34,540 bases of DNA from Methanobacteriota archaeon (GTDB taxonomy: Archaea > Thermoplasmatota > Poseidoniia > Poseidoniales > Poseidoniaceae). The first letter of the stretch is position 1; each line of letters starts with the position of its first letter. Below the pieces are notes generated by a model. The model saw nothing but the letters and a program-made list of their open reading frames with translations, was not told the DNA's origin and searched no databases. The stretch spans positions 1-34,540 of the forward strand of contig PAGK01000027.1 of assembly GCA_002704515.1 (NCBI GenBank), written 5' to 3'. Below are positions 14,904-24,846 of the stretch, in pieces. The position numbers and the translations under genes were made by a program.

Positions 14904-16409
14904 TCAATCGTCGTCCAATCGTGGAAGGTGGACATGCTCTTCATTTGGCGCACTTGAGCGGAGGTCGCTGAACGACATCGTTTCAAGCCGACCTTCTTCA
15001 GATTGGCTCAGTTCATTTGCAGTGGCCAAGAGCAAGGCTTCTCGTTCTCTCAGCCGGGCGGCTTCTTCAGGGGACATCACGCCTCCTTGGTCTTGAGAGA
15101 GCGACTCCATGACATGCTGGCTGGGCTGAGGTGAAGAGGCTGCGGCCTGCTCACGGAGCAACCCTGAGGTTTCTGTCGTGGCAAAGGGGCGTGGCCGACC
15201 AAGTTGCGTCGCACGTTCAAGCAGCCCGGAGGATGTTTCACGAATTCGGCTAAGCATGCTTGTGGGACGCCGCTCACGGGAGACCAGTCGATCCGTCCTT
15301 CGTGGACGGAAGGAGGATCTCTCAATTGAGGTTGGTTCCCTTGGCTTGAGCATGGTTGCGCGTGGAGGGTTGGCCGGTGGATTGGAGGCAGGTTCGTCTT
15401 CTGGTTCAACTTCAACCACGGCATCGATCGCTTGTATCAACTCAGCGTCAAGTGCCAATACATCCAGTTCCTCCTCCTCGACAGAGTCCGTTTGAAATCC
15501 GGGGATGTGGACGCCATCCTGGCTGATAAACGATGGTAGGAAAGCAGGGGTCTCTTGACCCACCATCCCTTGGTACATCGGAGGTGTTGATTGAGGAATA
15601 AGCACAGGGTGTTGAAGTGGCGCTGGACGATGGTCGTGAGGGTAGGTTGTGTGTTGAGGTGCAGAAAGAACCGGTTGGAAACTCGGTATGAATCCAAGGA
15701 CAGAGGGCGCTGCAACCGGTTCGGGTTCGAGGGTTGGTGTCCAATCCGGTTCGGGTTCGAGGGCGAGCTGCCCTTCAGGCACAACATTGCCCTCAGCGAG
15801 GAACCGGTCAACGGCGGGAGGAACTTGAAGCAAATTGGGTAGGATTGGTGCCGGACTGACGTCTTCGTCCTCCCATGTTCGGTTGTAATCGCTTTCAATG
15901 GCCTCCAACTTGGTTCTGACTTCGGCCAGCGTGTTGTTGTTCGCAAGGTGCTGGAACATGAAACTCAAGCGGTTGAGGAGGCGCTCGTTTCCGTAGAGCA
16001 CATGCGAGTCTCCCGATGAAGCATGGATGGTCAACGTCGGCTTCTTCGTCAGGAGGCGAGCCATGACGATGGCACCTCCAGCTCCCATGGAGGTGAATCG
16101 ATAGATGGGGGGAACCATGATTCGGTATCCAATCCACATCAAAGCCAGGCCGAGAATGACCAACCAAACCGGGACCAGATTGGTGGAATGGTGCTTCATG
16201 GTGCTGATGGCATGAAGTCGCATGTCCACCGTGGCGTTTTTCTTACCCTCAATGCTCAGCATCCGCTCATCCAAGGTGATTTTTACCCGTTCTGAAGGCT
16301 CTGCCAACCGGAGACCAAGGAAAATTTCCTTGTCTGCCTCGCTGGTTGGTACAGTCTCCTGTCCAATGTCGCGCATCCCGATTCCGAGCCGGCCGTACGG
16401 GGTTATCAA
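14904..16409 (-). CDS. membrane protein with long acidic, proline-rich cytoplasmic region
   Basis: A 501-residue protein. Residues 1-75 are soluble; two close hydrophobic segments follow, at about 78-96 (LVPVWLVILGLALMWIGYRI) and 100-120 (PPIYRFTSMGAGGAIVMARL). From about 120-170 there is a compact region resembling a small sensor or PH-like domain (TLTIHASSGD, LYGNERLLNRLSFMFQHL). The last 330 residues are low complexity: Pro/Glu-rich, with a short duplication (LEPEPDWTPT, LEPEPVAAPS), an Arg/Ser-rich stretch (about 350-400) and a charged helical end. The start is probably the TTG at 16409, as a stop lies eight codons upstream in frame; an ATG at 16376 is possible. I recognise no family. It may be a scaffold or a regulator at the membrane. 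Confidence 0.75.
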   Translation of the reverse strand: MITPYGRLGIGMRDIGQETVPTSEADKEIFLGLRLAEPSERVKITLDERMLSIEGKKNATVDMRLHAISTMKHHSTNLVPVWLVILGLALMWIGYRIMVPPIYRFTSMGAGGAIVMARLLTKKPTLTIHASSGDSHVLYGNERLLNRLSFMFQHLANNNTLAEVRTKLEAIESDYNRTWEDEDVSPAPILPNLLQVPPAVDRFLAEGNVVPEGQLALEPEPDWTPTLEPEPVAAPSVLGFIPSFQPVLSAPQHTTYPHDHRPAPLQHPVLIPQSTPPMYQGMVGQETPAFLPSFISQDGVHIPGFQTDSVEEEELDVLALDAELIQAIDAVVEVEPEDEPASNPPANPPRATMLKPREPTSIERSSFRPRRTDRLVSRERRPTSMLSRIRETSSGLLERATQLGRPRPFATTETSGLLREQAAASSPQPSQHVMESLSQDQGGVMSPEEAARLREREALLLATANELSQSEEGRLETMSFSDLRSSAPNEEHVHLPRLDDD

Positions 16410-16466
16410 ACCACCGCTGATGGTTAGGGTTCACCCGTGTAAATTCCTAGACCACGCGCATCGCCG

Positions 16467-17492
16467 TCAACCGTCGAGAAGACCAACGACGGCCGAGCCC
16501 ATGATGCGTGGTTTTGAATCCAATTGAGCGATTAACACCGAAGGAGGATTGTCTTTGCGAATGAACAATGGTTGGTCCCAATCAACCACCAACCGTCCTT
16601 CCTTGGCTTCGGTCACGCGGCCCACAACAAACTGAAGGTCAACGCTGGCGTGAATCACATCACCTGCCGCTAACACCCGCTTTTGGAATGGAGAGGTGGT
16701 TAACTGGATTGAAGAACGGGCGTGCTGCTCCACGGCAAGCGGTATGGATACATTGGCGCGTTTGTCTTCAACGGGCGGATGGACGATGATGGTGCTGCCC
16801 GTCAAATGGTCTTCTTTGGCGTTGCGGAGTGCAAGACCAACGCGGTCTCCGGCGGTGGCTACCTCCATATCATCGTCCATCACTTGGAGCGATTTTGCGT
16901 TGCCCGTGCCATCGGCCGGCAACAAAAGCACTTCGTCATGAACCTTGACTTTTCCAGATTGCACATAACCGATGGCGACCAAGCCAATGCCTTTGACGTT
17001 GAAATACTGGTCCACAGGAAGCACCAAAGGAGCTTCTGCATTGGCGTCAAGCACGTGTTGAATGTCATCCATTAACGCGTACATGCGTTCCCTAAGATGG
17101 GTTCCATCGTTTTCCTCGAAGGTCCAATCCGCCAAACCGGCTTGTTTGAACAACATTTTCACTTGGTCCTCATCCACCCATTCTCCCGAAGGAGGGTTGA
17201 TCACGGCGAGCCCTCGGTGAATGCCGGCGCTGGCAAACGCCACCAACACTTCGCCAAAGGTTGCGTCGACAGCAGAGACCTCAATGATGCCTGCTTGCGA
17301 TGTTGAGAGGGCGTTGAGGAAAGGTGGCAAGCGCTCGGGGTATTTTGCAGGGCGAATCAGCGAAAGAATACGAGCGCCATCGGGTCCGTTTTCTTTGTGA
17401 ACATAGGTATGAACGTCGCGTTGGTCGGCCGCTTTGGCAATGCTTCGGGCGAGTTCATCCGAACCGATGACGGCGATGTTCAAGACGACCAT
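16467..17492 (-). CDS. archaeal SelB-like elongation-factor protein with degenerate G domain
   Basis: A 341-residue protein with the architecture of a translational GTPase. The N-terminal region (1-165) begins as a G domain (VLNIAVIGSDELARSIAKA), but the P-loop GxxxxGK[ST] is replaced by GSDELARS and no NKxD is seen. Residues about 170-260 form an EF-Tu domain 2-like barrel (VLPVDQYFNVKGIGLVAIGYVQSGKVKVHDEV) and about 265-341 a domain 3-like barrel. This fits the archaeal SelB-like (aSelBL) family described as having lost GTPase motifs in several lineages. It probably does not hydrolyse GTP and may bind a tRNA or ribosome; its function is not established. The start is the ATG at 17492; the longer frame overlaps the thioesterase gene. 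It lies 40 bases after that gene. Confidence 0.8.
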   Translation of the reverse strand: MVVLNIAVIGSDELARSIAKAADQRDVHTYVHKENGPDGARILSLIRPAKYPERLPPFLNALSTSQAGIIEVSAVDATFGEVLVAFASAGIHRGLAVINPPSGEWVDEDQVKMLFKQAGLADWTFEENDGTHLRERMYALMDDIQHVLDANAEAPLVLPVDQYFNVKGIGLVAIGYVQSGKVKVHDEVLLLPADGTGNAKSLQVMDDDMEVATAGDRVGLALRNAKEDHLTGSTIIVHPPVEDKRANVSIPLAVEQHARSSIQLTTSPFQKRVLAAGDVIHASVDLQFVVGRVTEAKEGRLVVDWDQPLFIRKDNPPSVLIAQLDSKPRIMGSAVVGLLDG

Positions 17493-17532
17493 GCATTGCC
17501 GAGTTGGCGTCGCTTGAAGAAGCAATGGGTGC

Positions 17533-18036
17533 TCAAGCTTCTCGTTTTGCCTTTTGAGCGAGCATGTTCTCTCGAATGGCTTTTGCCTTTTCCCATTCAC
17601 CATGTTCTTCATCGCTTTCAGGGGTGAATTGAGGGACAGGGATGGGCCTCATCATTGAATCGATGGCGACGAAGAAAAAGTAACCTTCGCAAATGATGCT
17701 CTTTTCCCAGGTGGCCTTGCTCATGGTGTAGGCGGTTACCTTGGTGCAAGCCGTATGGCTACTGGTGTACACCACTTGACCCGATACTTCCAGGAGATCG
17801 CCTTGGCGGGCTGGAGCAATGAACGTGAGGGTGTCGATGGAGATGGTGACGAACTCGCGATGGGCGAATTTTGCACAGGCGATTCCACCGGCTTTGTCCA
17901 TCAAGGAGAGGAGTCGTCCGCCAAACAAGGTGTTGTAGGCATTGGTGTCTTGTGGAAAGACCTCTTCGATGAGGGTCACAGGTTCCGTTGAATATGGCTC
18001 CATGGTGGCTCCAAGCAGTTCACCCTCATAACTCAT
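17533..18036 (-). CDS. hotdog-fold acyl-CoA thioesterase
   Basis: A protein of about 167 residues with a single hotdog domain of the YciA/BACH type, which hydrolyses acyl-CoA to free acid and CoA. The catalytic-loop region is FPQDTNAYNTLFGGRLLSLMDKAGGIAC (the Asp and the GG of the helix are kept), followed by strands VTISIDTLTFIAP and LLEVSGQVVYTSSH. The C-terminal 30 residues are a charged helix. The start is uncertain among TTG 18060, ATG 18036 and ATG 18003; I use 18036 because a modest leader suits the family. It is divergent from the giant surface protein gene and is followed on the same strand by the SelB-like gene. It may recycle CoA or release acyl chains, which would fit the fatty-acid genes in the window. 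Confidence 0.88.
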   Translation of the reverse strand: MSYEGELLGATMEPYSTEPVTLIEEVFPQDTNAYNTLFGGRLLSLMDKAGGIACAKFAHREFVTISIDTLTFIAPARQGDLLEVSGQVVYTSSHTACTKVTAYTMSKATWEKSIICEGYFFFVAIDSMMRPIPVPQFTPESDEEHGEWEKAKAIRENMLAQKAKREA

Positions 18037-18134
18037 GTTCACAGCATGGAGGCCAACCAAGCGAATAAGGCACCGAGTCCGGTAAGCGACGAGATTTTAG
18101 GGGGTCAAACCCTCGCCGAGGTGCAGGTGACACC

Positions 18135-21100
18135 ATGTCAAAGGAAACCCACCCGAAAACGAAGCCAATTTTCTTGATGCTGTTGATGCTTCTCGCCCCG
18201 TTTGCCTCAGCCAACGTCACCACGTTTGGCGATGGAAGCACAAGCGTCGATATCGAGATACGAGATGGCAACGACCTCCAAAATTTGGTCGATGGCGCGA
18301 TTCATCTTCCCGACGGAGAAACGGTCACTGGAGCATCCATGACCGTCTCTACCAACATGGCTGAACACGGTGCAAACTCCCGAATTGATACAGAAACCGA
18401 TGTTGGCAGTGGCGCTGGAGTTCGGGTATGGAACCCCGATTACAACAACTTGCTCACCAATTTTTCCGACGAATCCTTGTTCAATTACGAAGATGGAAAC
18501 CAAGCCACCCCCGTTTCGTTGGCGGCTGAAGGCTTCCTGACGGATTTTGAAGGAACGGCGGCCGGCTTCAGCGATTCAACCGAACCAGGCCTCATGCCTT
18601 CCAGCGGCATTGGATGGGAACACGGTTCTCTCTCCTCTAGCGACGTGCCGGCGGGCTGTTCCTCGGGCGAGGAATGCTGGGGTACCAACCTTGCCGACAG
18701 CAATTACACCGATGACAACGACGATGGTAACAACCCTCCCTCCTATCTGCCTTTCATGGTCTCAATGAACAGTGCTGAACTTTTCGTTGACCCCCTGCTC
18801 AAGGACAAGACGGCTTACTTTGACTCATGGCATAACCTCGAAACTTCAACCGGCTCTCAACCCAACAGCAAGCGGTTTTCGGACTGCGCTTATCTCGAGA
18901 TTCGCTCTTCACCCAACCCCGGCTTCCCGCCCGACAACTCTGGGTTTGATTACATCTCGATCAATCAACAAGCCAGCACCGGGTTGTCCATGGGCACCAA
19001 CTTCGCCCAGGGCGGCGGTGGCGCACAAGGCTCACAATGGGACGGAAAGATTTCCAGTGGCTGTGCAGGCTTGCGAAACGGCACCCAACCCTGGAACTGG
19101 GGCCTCGCCGGTTCCTCAACCACCGCTCAAAACCCAACGGGATGGGCCACCATTGCCGTTGATTTGAACGACTACATCGACGAATACGTGCAAATCCGCT
19201 TTGTCATGGACCACACTGGCCGAAACGCCATGAACATCGACGACAACATGTCGGGATGGTACGTTGACAACTTCCGTCTCGGCGACCTTCTTCCTCAGAC
19301 GGCCAGCATGACGATCCGTGGCATGACACCCTCCACACTCGGTGGCGAAAACCATCCCAATGGATATGGGATTCTTACATTGGAATCCGAAACCTCGCTC
19401 ACTGCAACGCTCACGGTTGACGTTCTCGACACCAACAACAACCCCATTGCTGGAAAGGACGGATCAATGATGACCGGGCTCTCGGGAGACATCATCGAAC
19501 TCTGGAACATTGATACCGTTGACTACCGTGCTGTGAATCTGAAGTTCAATTTTGACTCAGGACCCGACCGGCTTTCCACGCCGGTTCTCCACGGATTTAG
19601 CATTGGTTCACGCGTTGGAACAGGATTCAATTTCACGGCTATTGGGCCACAGCAAATCGATAACGGTGTTTGGACAACACTGGGCGGCGGTGAACCCATG
19701 ATTTACACACCGAACATCCAGCGAGATGCTTACACTCCTACGCTTGAACGCAGCAAGTTCAGCTACCCCATCACCTCGGTCACGCCCATGATACAGGATG
19801 CCTGCGCTGAGTCGCCTTCCATTGAAATCACGCCAACTGGTCTCTCGACCAGCGTCGCCGTGCAGGACGGTGTGAAGACCACGTTCGCCGACCCTCTGTT
19901 CGGATTTAACTCCGTGATTTCCTATCAGGGCCCCTGCGATGTGGGTGGAATGTGGTTTGATCTTGAATTCGGCCACCATGCAAGTCATCTGCGCATTGAC
20001 GTTGCTGATGATGGTGATGTCGACTACGGATTCACCGAACCTGCCTTTGACATGTTCGGCCGCCAAACAACCTTCGTTTCGGGCACCGTTGACAACATCA
20101 ACTACGCAGCGGACGGCGCCTCACTCACCCTGGGAGTCAGTGGCCAAGCAACCGGCGGTTTCTTCATGCTCCCAGAAGGTGCTGAAGTTTCCTCAGCCGA
20201 TTTCGGAATGGACCAAATCTCCATCCGCTCAAACAACGATGACACCGAAGGATTCGAACTCACGCTAATGGCTGGTTCTCAATCGGTTGTGTTGGGCGAC
20301 ATGCCGAACAGCACCACGCTTGTTCAAGAAATGCTTGACCAACCTATGGACTTCAAAGGGGCATTGAACAGCCTGCTCACCAACCCCTCCGTGGCAGGAA
20401 CACACCAAGATGAATTTGGCCGTTATTGGGTCATGTTCCGGTTCATGGTGGACTCGCCGAACGCTTCTTCGGGCACCTCACTTGGCCTTGTTGATTTGGA
20501 CATTGTCTACAACTACTCCACCGTGCTCAACTCGGGCGATGGCTTGGACATTGAATTGAACCAAGGCATCGCCTTGTGGACTGGCGGCGCGACGGCCAGC
20601 ATCCCTGTTGCTGTCTATTCGGACACCGGTGGCGGTGTGACTTTGAGCGACTTGAGCGTCTCATCGAGCACAGGCTACAGCAACACGCTTTCCTTGACCG
20701 ACAACCCCGTTGGCCTCTACCCCAACGGCGACATCTACGAAGTGGTCACCACGCACGCTGTGGACCCGTCGACGGGAGGTTCGCTTTCCGAAGCATGGCT
20801 CACGTTTGAATCAGAATCGGGCTACATCAAGTTCTCTTGGAGCGAGTTCATGTCGTTCAGCGAAGCAAGCGATGAACACAATCACGTTCAACTCGAATCC
20901 ACCTCTTCCGTTGCCGATATTGCCAACGGGAAGGAAATCACCTGGCACTTCCGTGTGAACCCCACTTGGGACGATACGCCGGCTGTTCGTATGTACGCTG
21001 GCTTGACCACCACAAGCGGAGTCAACGGTTTGCCCGATGCGGTGTTGCTTGAGCCAACCATGGGCAACGCTGTCGAAAACGACGCAGGCATCACCTCCTT

Positions 21101-24032
21101 TGAGCTGCAAAACAGCATTGGTTCCCCGCAAGCACTGACCGGGGCTGAATCGGGCCAAGACATCAACCTCATCGGACAAATTCGTTTGGAGGACTTGAAC
21201 GAAGCCCCTGATCCAAGTTCGTATTTCCTTGTCCTCGAATTGAAGCACGTCAACTCCACGGATGGAAACATCACCATCGAGTGGGAAGAAGTGGCGAACC
21301 GCTCAGGCGTGATCGGTGGAGACTTCAACTGGAACGTTGACCTTGGTGCAGCTGCAGGCAGCGAGACCTACCGCTTCGCCGCTCGTGGCTATGACAGCGG
21401 AGACCTCCTCTGCCCACCATCGCTCTACAATCCCGATGAGACGTGCGCCATTCCGTTCGACATCACCATCGACACCTATGAGCCAAACCTCCTCGACCTT
21501 CAAGTGCTGAGCCCGGGTACGGATTCCAACGTTGATTCAAACTGGCGAACGTTGCTCGACGACACCTGGGTTGTGCCGCAAACTTCGCAGCAAATCCGTA
21601 TGTCGAGCCAGGACTTGCCAAGTCCACCTGCTTCCCTTGACATGCACCTTTGGGTGGAGCATGATCACGACACCAACAGCGACGGACTGCCCGATGCAGA
21701 GGAATACATCACCATCACGCTGAACGGCGATGGCGAAGCCCCTACGGCCAATTATTCCGGAAATTACAACGATTATGCCAACGAAGGATTGGAAGGAAAA
21801 GTTTCGATTTGGATTGAAGGCTATGATCTTGCAGGCAACCCCATCAATGGCGGTGGCCCAGGATTCAACAACGACCAGGTCACGTACGTCTCAATGTCCT
21901 CGAAAACACCCGTGATTCGTAACTTCTTCATCGAAGATTCGAAGGGCAACGGTTTCCTCAATTCCAACGAGATGCAATGGGACGGCACATGGAACCAAAC
22001 CATGTACGCTGGCAACACCTACCACGTTATCCTTGAGGCCAGCGACGACAACGGATGGCGAGACGTGGACTTCTTCCAAGTGAACCTGGACAAGACCGCT
22101 GACGACATGACCATCTGGTACTTCCCACGCAATCAGACCGCTTGGACCGATAGCCCGCACATCGAGATCGTCTACGACGGCGACACCGCTCCCTCCATGT
22201 TGACCATGGACAACACGGCGCTTGTTGATCCGTTTGAATCGGACTTCATTCTCAACATCCCTATCCGAATTGACTGGGGTATTGTGGGAATGGACGGAAA
22301 GGACATCGAGCCCAAATTGCAAATGCAGGACCTCGATAACCCGCTCTACACGATGCTTTCAGGTGTGCCAGGACGGTACATCCAGATTTGGCGCTACAGC
22401 GATGGCATTCAACTTGACTTCCGCACCGACGAAGTCAACAACCTCATGGTTACGCCAGTCTTTAACGACGTGAGTGAGCCCTTTACCAGCGATGTTCGAG
22501 AAGGTTTCATCTTCGCAGGTGATACCGTCCAGTTCACGGGCCAATTCGCCTTCCGAGAAGGTATCTTTGACAGCGTCTACATCAACCCCGAGGTTGAACT
22601 GACGATGGAAATCACCCGGCAGGATGCAACTGAGAATTTCAACAAAGGTTACATCGCCACTCCCGGGGAAGTCGTCACCCACTCCTTCACGGGTGGTGTG
22701 TTTGACATCAACATCACCGCACCGGTGTTCACCAACGAATACACCTACACCTACAAACTGATCAATTTGCCGACCGGTGCAGAAGACTTCACAGCCTCGC
22801 TGTGTGCGACCTCCAGTTCCTATGGATGCGGCGATTTCACCATCAAGGTGGACCGCACACCTCCTGAAGTTCTGCCCAACACTTGGACGGCGGAAAAGGG
22901 AGCGTTGCCGAGTGGCGCCGATGGCCGAATCATCGCCAACACGCTGTCAACCGCCAACTACCACTGTGTTGACATACAAGCTCAAATCAAAGAACAGGAA
23001 GCGATGTTCCCAGGCGATTTGCAAGTCAACTGGATGTTCTACAGCAACACCATTGACTACACGCCATGGTCCGAATACGCTGAGTACTTCGGCTTCGAAC
23101 CTTCCTCTGCAACCCTCTCGCTGAGCACACTCAGCGGCGGGTACCTTGCAACGGCCTCCTGTCTCGACCTCTGGCCACTTTCGGACGATGAGCCTCGGGT
23201 GTTTGATGCTGAGGTGAACGAAGCCAATCAGCCCACTTTGGTGTTCTGGCTCTCAGGGGCAGATTCTGCCGGTTCCACGGTCCGCTTGGGCGGAGGTCCA
23301 CAAGAGGACGGCAGCGTGCTGTCCATCTTCTCCGGACAAGCCCAGCACAAGTCGGAATACACATTCATCGAAGAGAAGGCAACGTTCGAGATTCAAGATG
23401 TCCTCTTGGACGACGACCCAAGGGTCGGCGAGAGCATGAAACTCCGCATCAAGGTCAAGAACACTGGTTCGATGGCCGGTGTTGCCGATTTGGTCATCAA
23501 GTCGATAACCGATTCTGGAACACCCGTGGTGGAAGACACCATCTCGACCCCCGAACTTGGAATTCAAGAGGTCAGTGATTGGGTCGAAGTGACCCTCGCA
23601 CCGTTCGCAACGCAAACCACAGGAATGTACTACACCATCAGCCTGAATGGCTCCAGCGAAACCATCTATGATGGTTCTCAAGGCCAATGGGCCGACGTCT
23701 TCAATGTCAAAGTGCAGGCCGAGGAAGATTCCTCGAACCTCCTGCTCATCGTGGCCATTTTGGCCGTGGTCATTGGCGTGCTCGGCACTTTGGTCTTTGT
23801 TCTTGCTCGCCGTGGCGGTGGAACATCCATGCTCGACGACGAGTACGAGGATGAGGACGACGATGATGGCTACGCTGAATCCAAGGTTTTGGCTCAAATT
23901 CCTTCGGACGTTGACCCCGAGATGGCCCGTGCCATGCAGGAGTTCCCTCAATGGACGCAAGATGAAATCCAAGGGTACTTTGACCAAGGTTGGAACATTG
24001 AATCGCTTCGTGATTGGGTTAACAATCAGTGA
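18135..24032 (+). CDS. giant secreted surface protein with C-terminal membrane anchor
   Basis: A 1965-residue exported protein. Residues 1-26 are a signal peptide (basic start, LMLLMLLAPFASA). The ectodomain of about 1840 residues is Asp/Asn/Thr/Ser/Gly-rich and beta-sandwich-like, with repeated IRxxxxS and WxxxLDxN-type strands but no single family I can name. A calcium-binding loop of the thrombospondin-3/EF type (DHDTNSDGLPDAEE) is at 1177-1190. A membrane helix is at about 1872-1894 (LLIVAILAVVIGVLGTLVFVL), followed by RR, an acidic stretch (YEDEDDDDG) and a conserved-looking globular tail with WTQDEIQGYFDQGWNIESL. That tail resembles small helical UBA-like domains. Likely roles are cell-surface adhesion, polymer binding or S-layer function. 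The start has GGTGA upstream. Very few Cys residues occur. Confidence 0.9.
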   Translation: MSKETHPKTKPIFLMLLMLLAPFASANVTTFGDGSTSVDIEIRDGNDLQNLVDGAIHLPDGETVTGASMTVSTNMAEHGANSRIDTETDVGSGAGVRVWNPDYNNLLTNFSDESLFNYEDGNQATPVSLAAEGFLTDFEGTAAGFSDSTEPGLMPSSGIGWEHGSLSSSDVPAGCSSGEECWGTNLADSNYTDDNDDGNNPPSYLPFMVSMNSAELFVDPLLKDKTAYFDSWHNLETSTGSQPNSKRFSDCAYLEIRSSPNPGFPPDNSGFDYISINQQASTGLSMGTNFAQGGGGAQGSQWDGKISSGCAGLRNGTQPWNWGLAGSSTTAQNPTGWATIAVDLNDYIDEYVQIRFVMDHTGRNAMNIDDNMSGWYVDNFRLGDLLPQTASMTIRGMTPSTLGGENHPNGYGILTLESETSLTATLTVDVLDTNNNPIAGKDGSMMTGLSGDIIELWNIDTVDYRAVNLKFNFDSGPDRLSTPVLHGFSIGSRVGTGFNFTAIGPQQIDNGVWTTLGGGEPMIYTPNIQRDAYTPTLERSKFSYPITSVTPMIQDACAESPSIEITPTGLSTSVAVQDGVKTTFADPLFGFNSVISYQGPCDVGGMWFDLEFGHHASHLRIDVADDGDVDYGFTEPAFDMFGRQTTFVSGTVDNINYAADGASLTLGVSGQATGGFFMLPEGAEVSSADFGMDQISIRSNNDDTEGFELTLMAGSQSVVLGDMPNSTTLVQEMLDQPMDFKGALNSLLTNPSVAGTHQDEFGRYWVMFRFMVDSPNASSGTSLGLVDLDIVYNYSTVLNSGDGLDIELNQGIALWTGGATASIPVAVYSDTGGGVTLSDLSVSSSTGYSNTLSLTDNPVGLYPNGDIYEVVTTHAVDPSTGGSLSEAWLTFESESGYIKFSWSEFMSFSEASDEHNHVQLESTSSVADIANGKEITWHFRVNPTWDDTPAVRMYAGLTTTSGVNGLPDAVLLEPTMGNAVENDAGITSFELQNSIGSPQALTGAESGQDINLIGQIRLEDLNEAPDPSSYFLVLELKHVNSTDGNITIEWEEVANRSGVIGGDFNWNVDLGAAAGSETYRFAARGYDSGDLLCPPSLYNPDETCAIPFDITIDTYEPNLLDLQVLSPGTDSNVDSNWRTLLDDTWVVPQTSQQIRMSSQDLPSPPASLDMHLWVEHDHDTNSDGLPDAEEYITITLNGDGEAPTANYSGNYNDYANEGLEGKVSIWIEGYDLAGNPINGGGPGFNNDQVTYVSMSSKTPVIRNFFIEDSKGNGFLNSNEMQWDGTWNQTMYAGNTYHVILEASDDNGWRDVDFFQVNLDKTADDMTIWYFPRNQTAWTDSPHIEIVYDGDTAPSMLTMDNTALVDPFESDFILNIPIRIDWGIVGMDGKDIEPKLQMQDLDNPLYTMLSGVPGRYIQIWRYSDGIQLDFRTDEVNNLMVTPVFNDVSEPFTSDVREGFIFAGDTVQFTGQFAFREGIFDSVYINPEVELTMEITRQDATENFNKGYIATPGEVVTHSFTGGVFDINITAPVFTNEYTYTYKLINLPTGAEDFTASLCATSSSYGCGDFTIKVDRTPPEVLPNTWTAEKGALPSGADGRIIANTLSTANYHCVDIQAQIKEQEAMFPGDLQVNWMFYSNTIDYTPWSEYAEYFGFEPSSATLSLSTLSGGYLATASCLDLWPLSDDEPRVFDAEVNEANQPTLVFWLSGADSAGSTVRLGGGPQEDGSVLSIFSGQAQHKSEYTFIEEKATFEIQDVLLDDDPRVGESMKLRIKVKNTGSMAGVADLVIKSITDSGTPVVEDTISTPELGIQEVSDWVEVTLAPFATQTTGMYYTISLNGSSETIYDGSQGQWADVFNVKVQAEEDSSNLLLIVAILAVVIGVLGTLVFVLARRGGGTSMLDDEYEDEDDDDGYAESKVLAQIPSDVDPEMARAMQEFPQWTQDEIQGYFDQGWNIESLRDWVNNQ

Positions 24033-24041
24033 GGCTGATGC

Positions 24042-24845
24042 ATGCCTCCACAGCCGTGGAAAGATGAGGTCTGGGAGGACCCAGACGGAGGTTCGGTGAT
24101 CGTTCACGGGACCATGCCCACGGTGGTCTATCCCAACGCCATGCGGCCGCGAGGTACATGGCATGGATTGGCGCTTCTCGAATCACCCGATGTCGTTGAC
24201 CTTTGGGTTCAAGAAGAACTCGATGAGGCTGAATCCTACGGGGTGAACCTCACGCATGCTCTTCTTTCAGGTGGAGCCTTCGGGAAATACGTTGAGGGTC
24301 TTTCAACCCTTGAGAACCTCCAAGGCGGTCGTTTTCCTGACCCTGAACCGCGACGGCTCCAACGAAATGCAGACCGCCATAAGCGACCCGTCTTCTTCAT
24401 CGAACCACTGGCCGACGATGAGGACTGGGGCGAGTACCTGACGCAAGAGGCAAGGGCAGTTTCGCATTGGAAAAAATTGCTCGGAATGGTCCGGGTCGGA
24501 AAGCGATGGAAAAAAAGCGTCAAACGGCACTTGTTTGATGCCCACCCCCCACCAAAGGGCCAATCGGTTGATTACGCCACAGCAGGGGTGTTGGCCGCTG
24601 CATGGTGGGAACTCTCCGAGTGGCTGAGCACACCCGAACTGGCTGAACGTCGGGATGCGAGGTACGCTTCGCGAATACGAGGAGCCTTGGCGTCCCTGCG
24701 CAAGACTGAAGGAAAGGAGGCCACGTTGCTTTTGGTGGCTCATCGGCCCCACGTTGCTGCGCTTGCCCTTGCGTTGGAAGCGAATTCCAACCCGGAGGAG
24801 ATTTCATCAACGGCGACCGACTCCACCCACATGGAGGAGGAATAA
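24042..24845 (+). CDS. hypothetical protein, possible remote TraB/PrgY relative
   Basis: A 267-residue soluble protein beginning nine bases after the surface protein gene, with GAGGCTGAT upstream of its ATG. The N-terminus has SVIVHGTMP, and the C-terminus has a region ERRDARYASRIRGALASL followed by ATLLLVAHRPHVAALALAL. An Arg-Asp-x-x-x-x-x-x-Ile stretch and then a strand with a His are also the closing features of TraB/PrgY-like proteins (RD-xM-a ... VVGagH). The match is weak and no full domain can be shown. The last 25 residues are polar and end in EEE. Codons for the end include the ribosome site GGAGGAG of the next gene, so the two are probably co-translated. Function unknown. Confidence 0.7.
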   Translation: MPPQPWKDEVWEDPDGGSVIVHGTMPTVVYPNAMRPRGTWHGLALLESPDVVDLWVQEELDEAESYGVNLTHALLSGGAFGKYVEGLSTLENLQGGRFPDPEPRRLQRNADRHKRPVFFIEPLADDEDWGEYLTQEARAVSHWKKLLGMVRVGKRWKKSVKRHLFDAHPPPKGQSVDYATAGVLAAAWWELSEWLSTPELAERRDARYASRIRGALASLRKTEGKEATLLLVAHRPHVAALALALEANSNPEEISSTATDSTHMEEE

Positions 24846-24846
24846 C

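Noticed and set aside
23253-24164. Long minus-strand open frame opposite the end of the giant surface protein
   Set aside because: The plus-strand frame has a membrane anchor and acidic tail typical of this protein class; the minus frame is His/Arg-rich shadow sequence.
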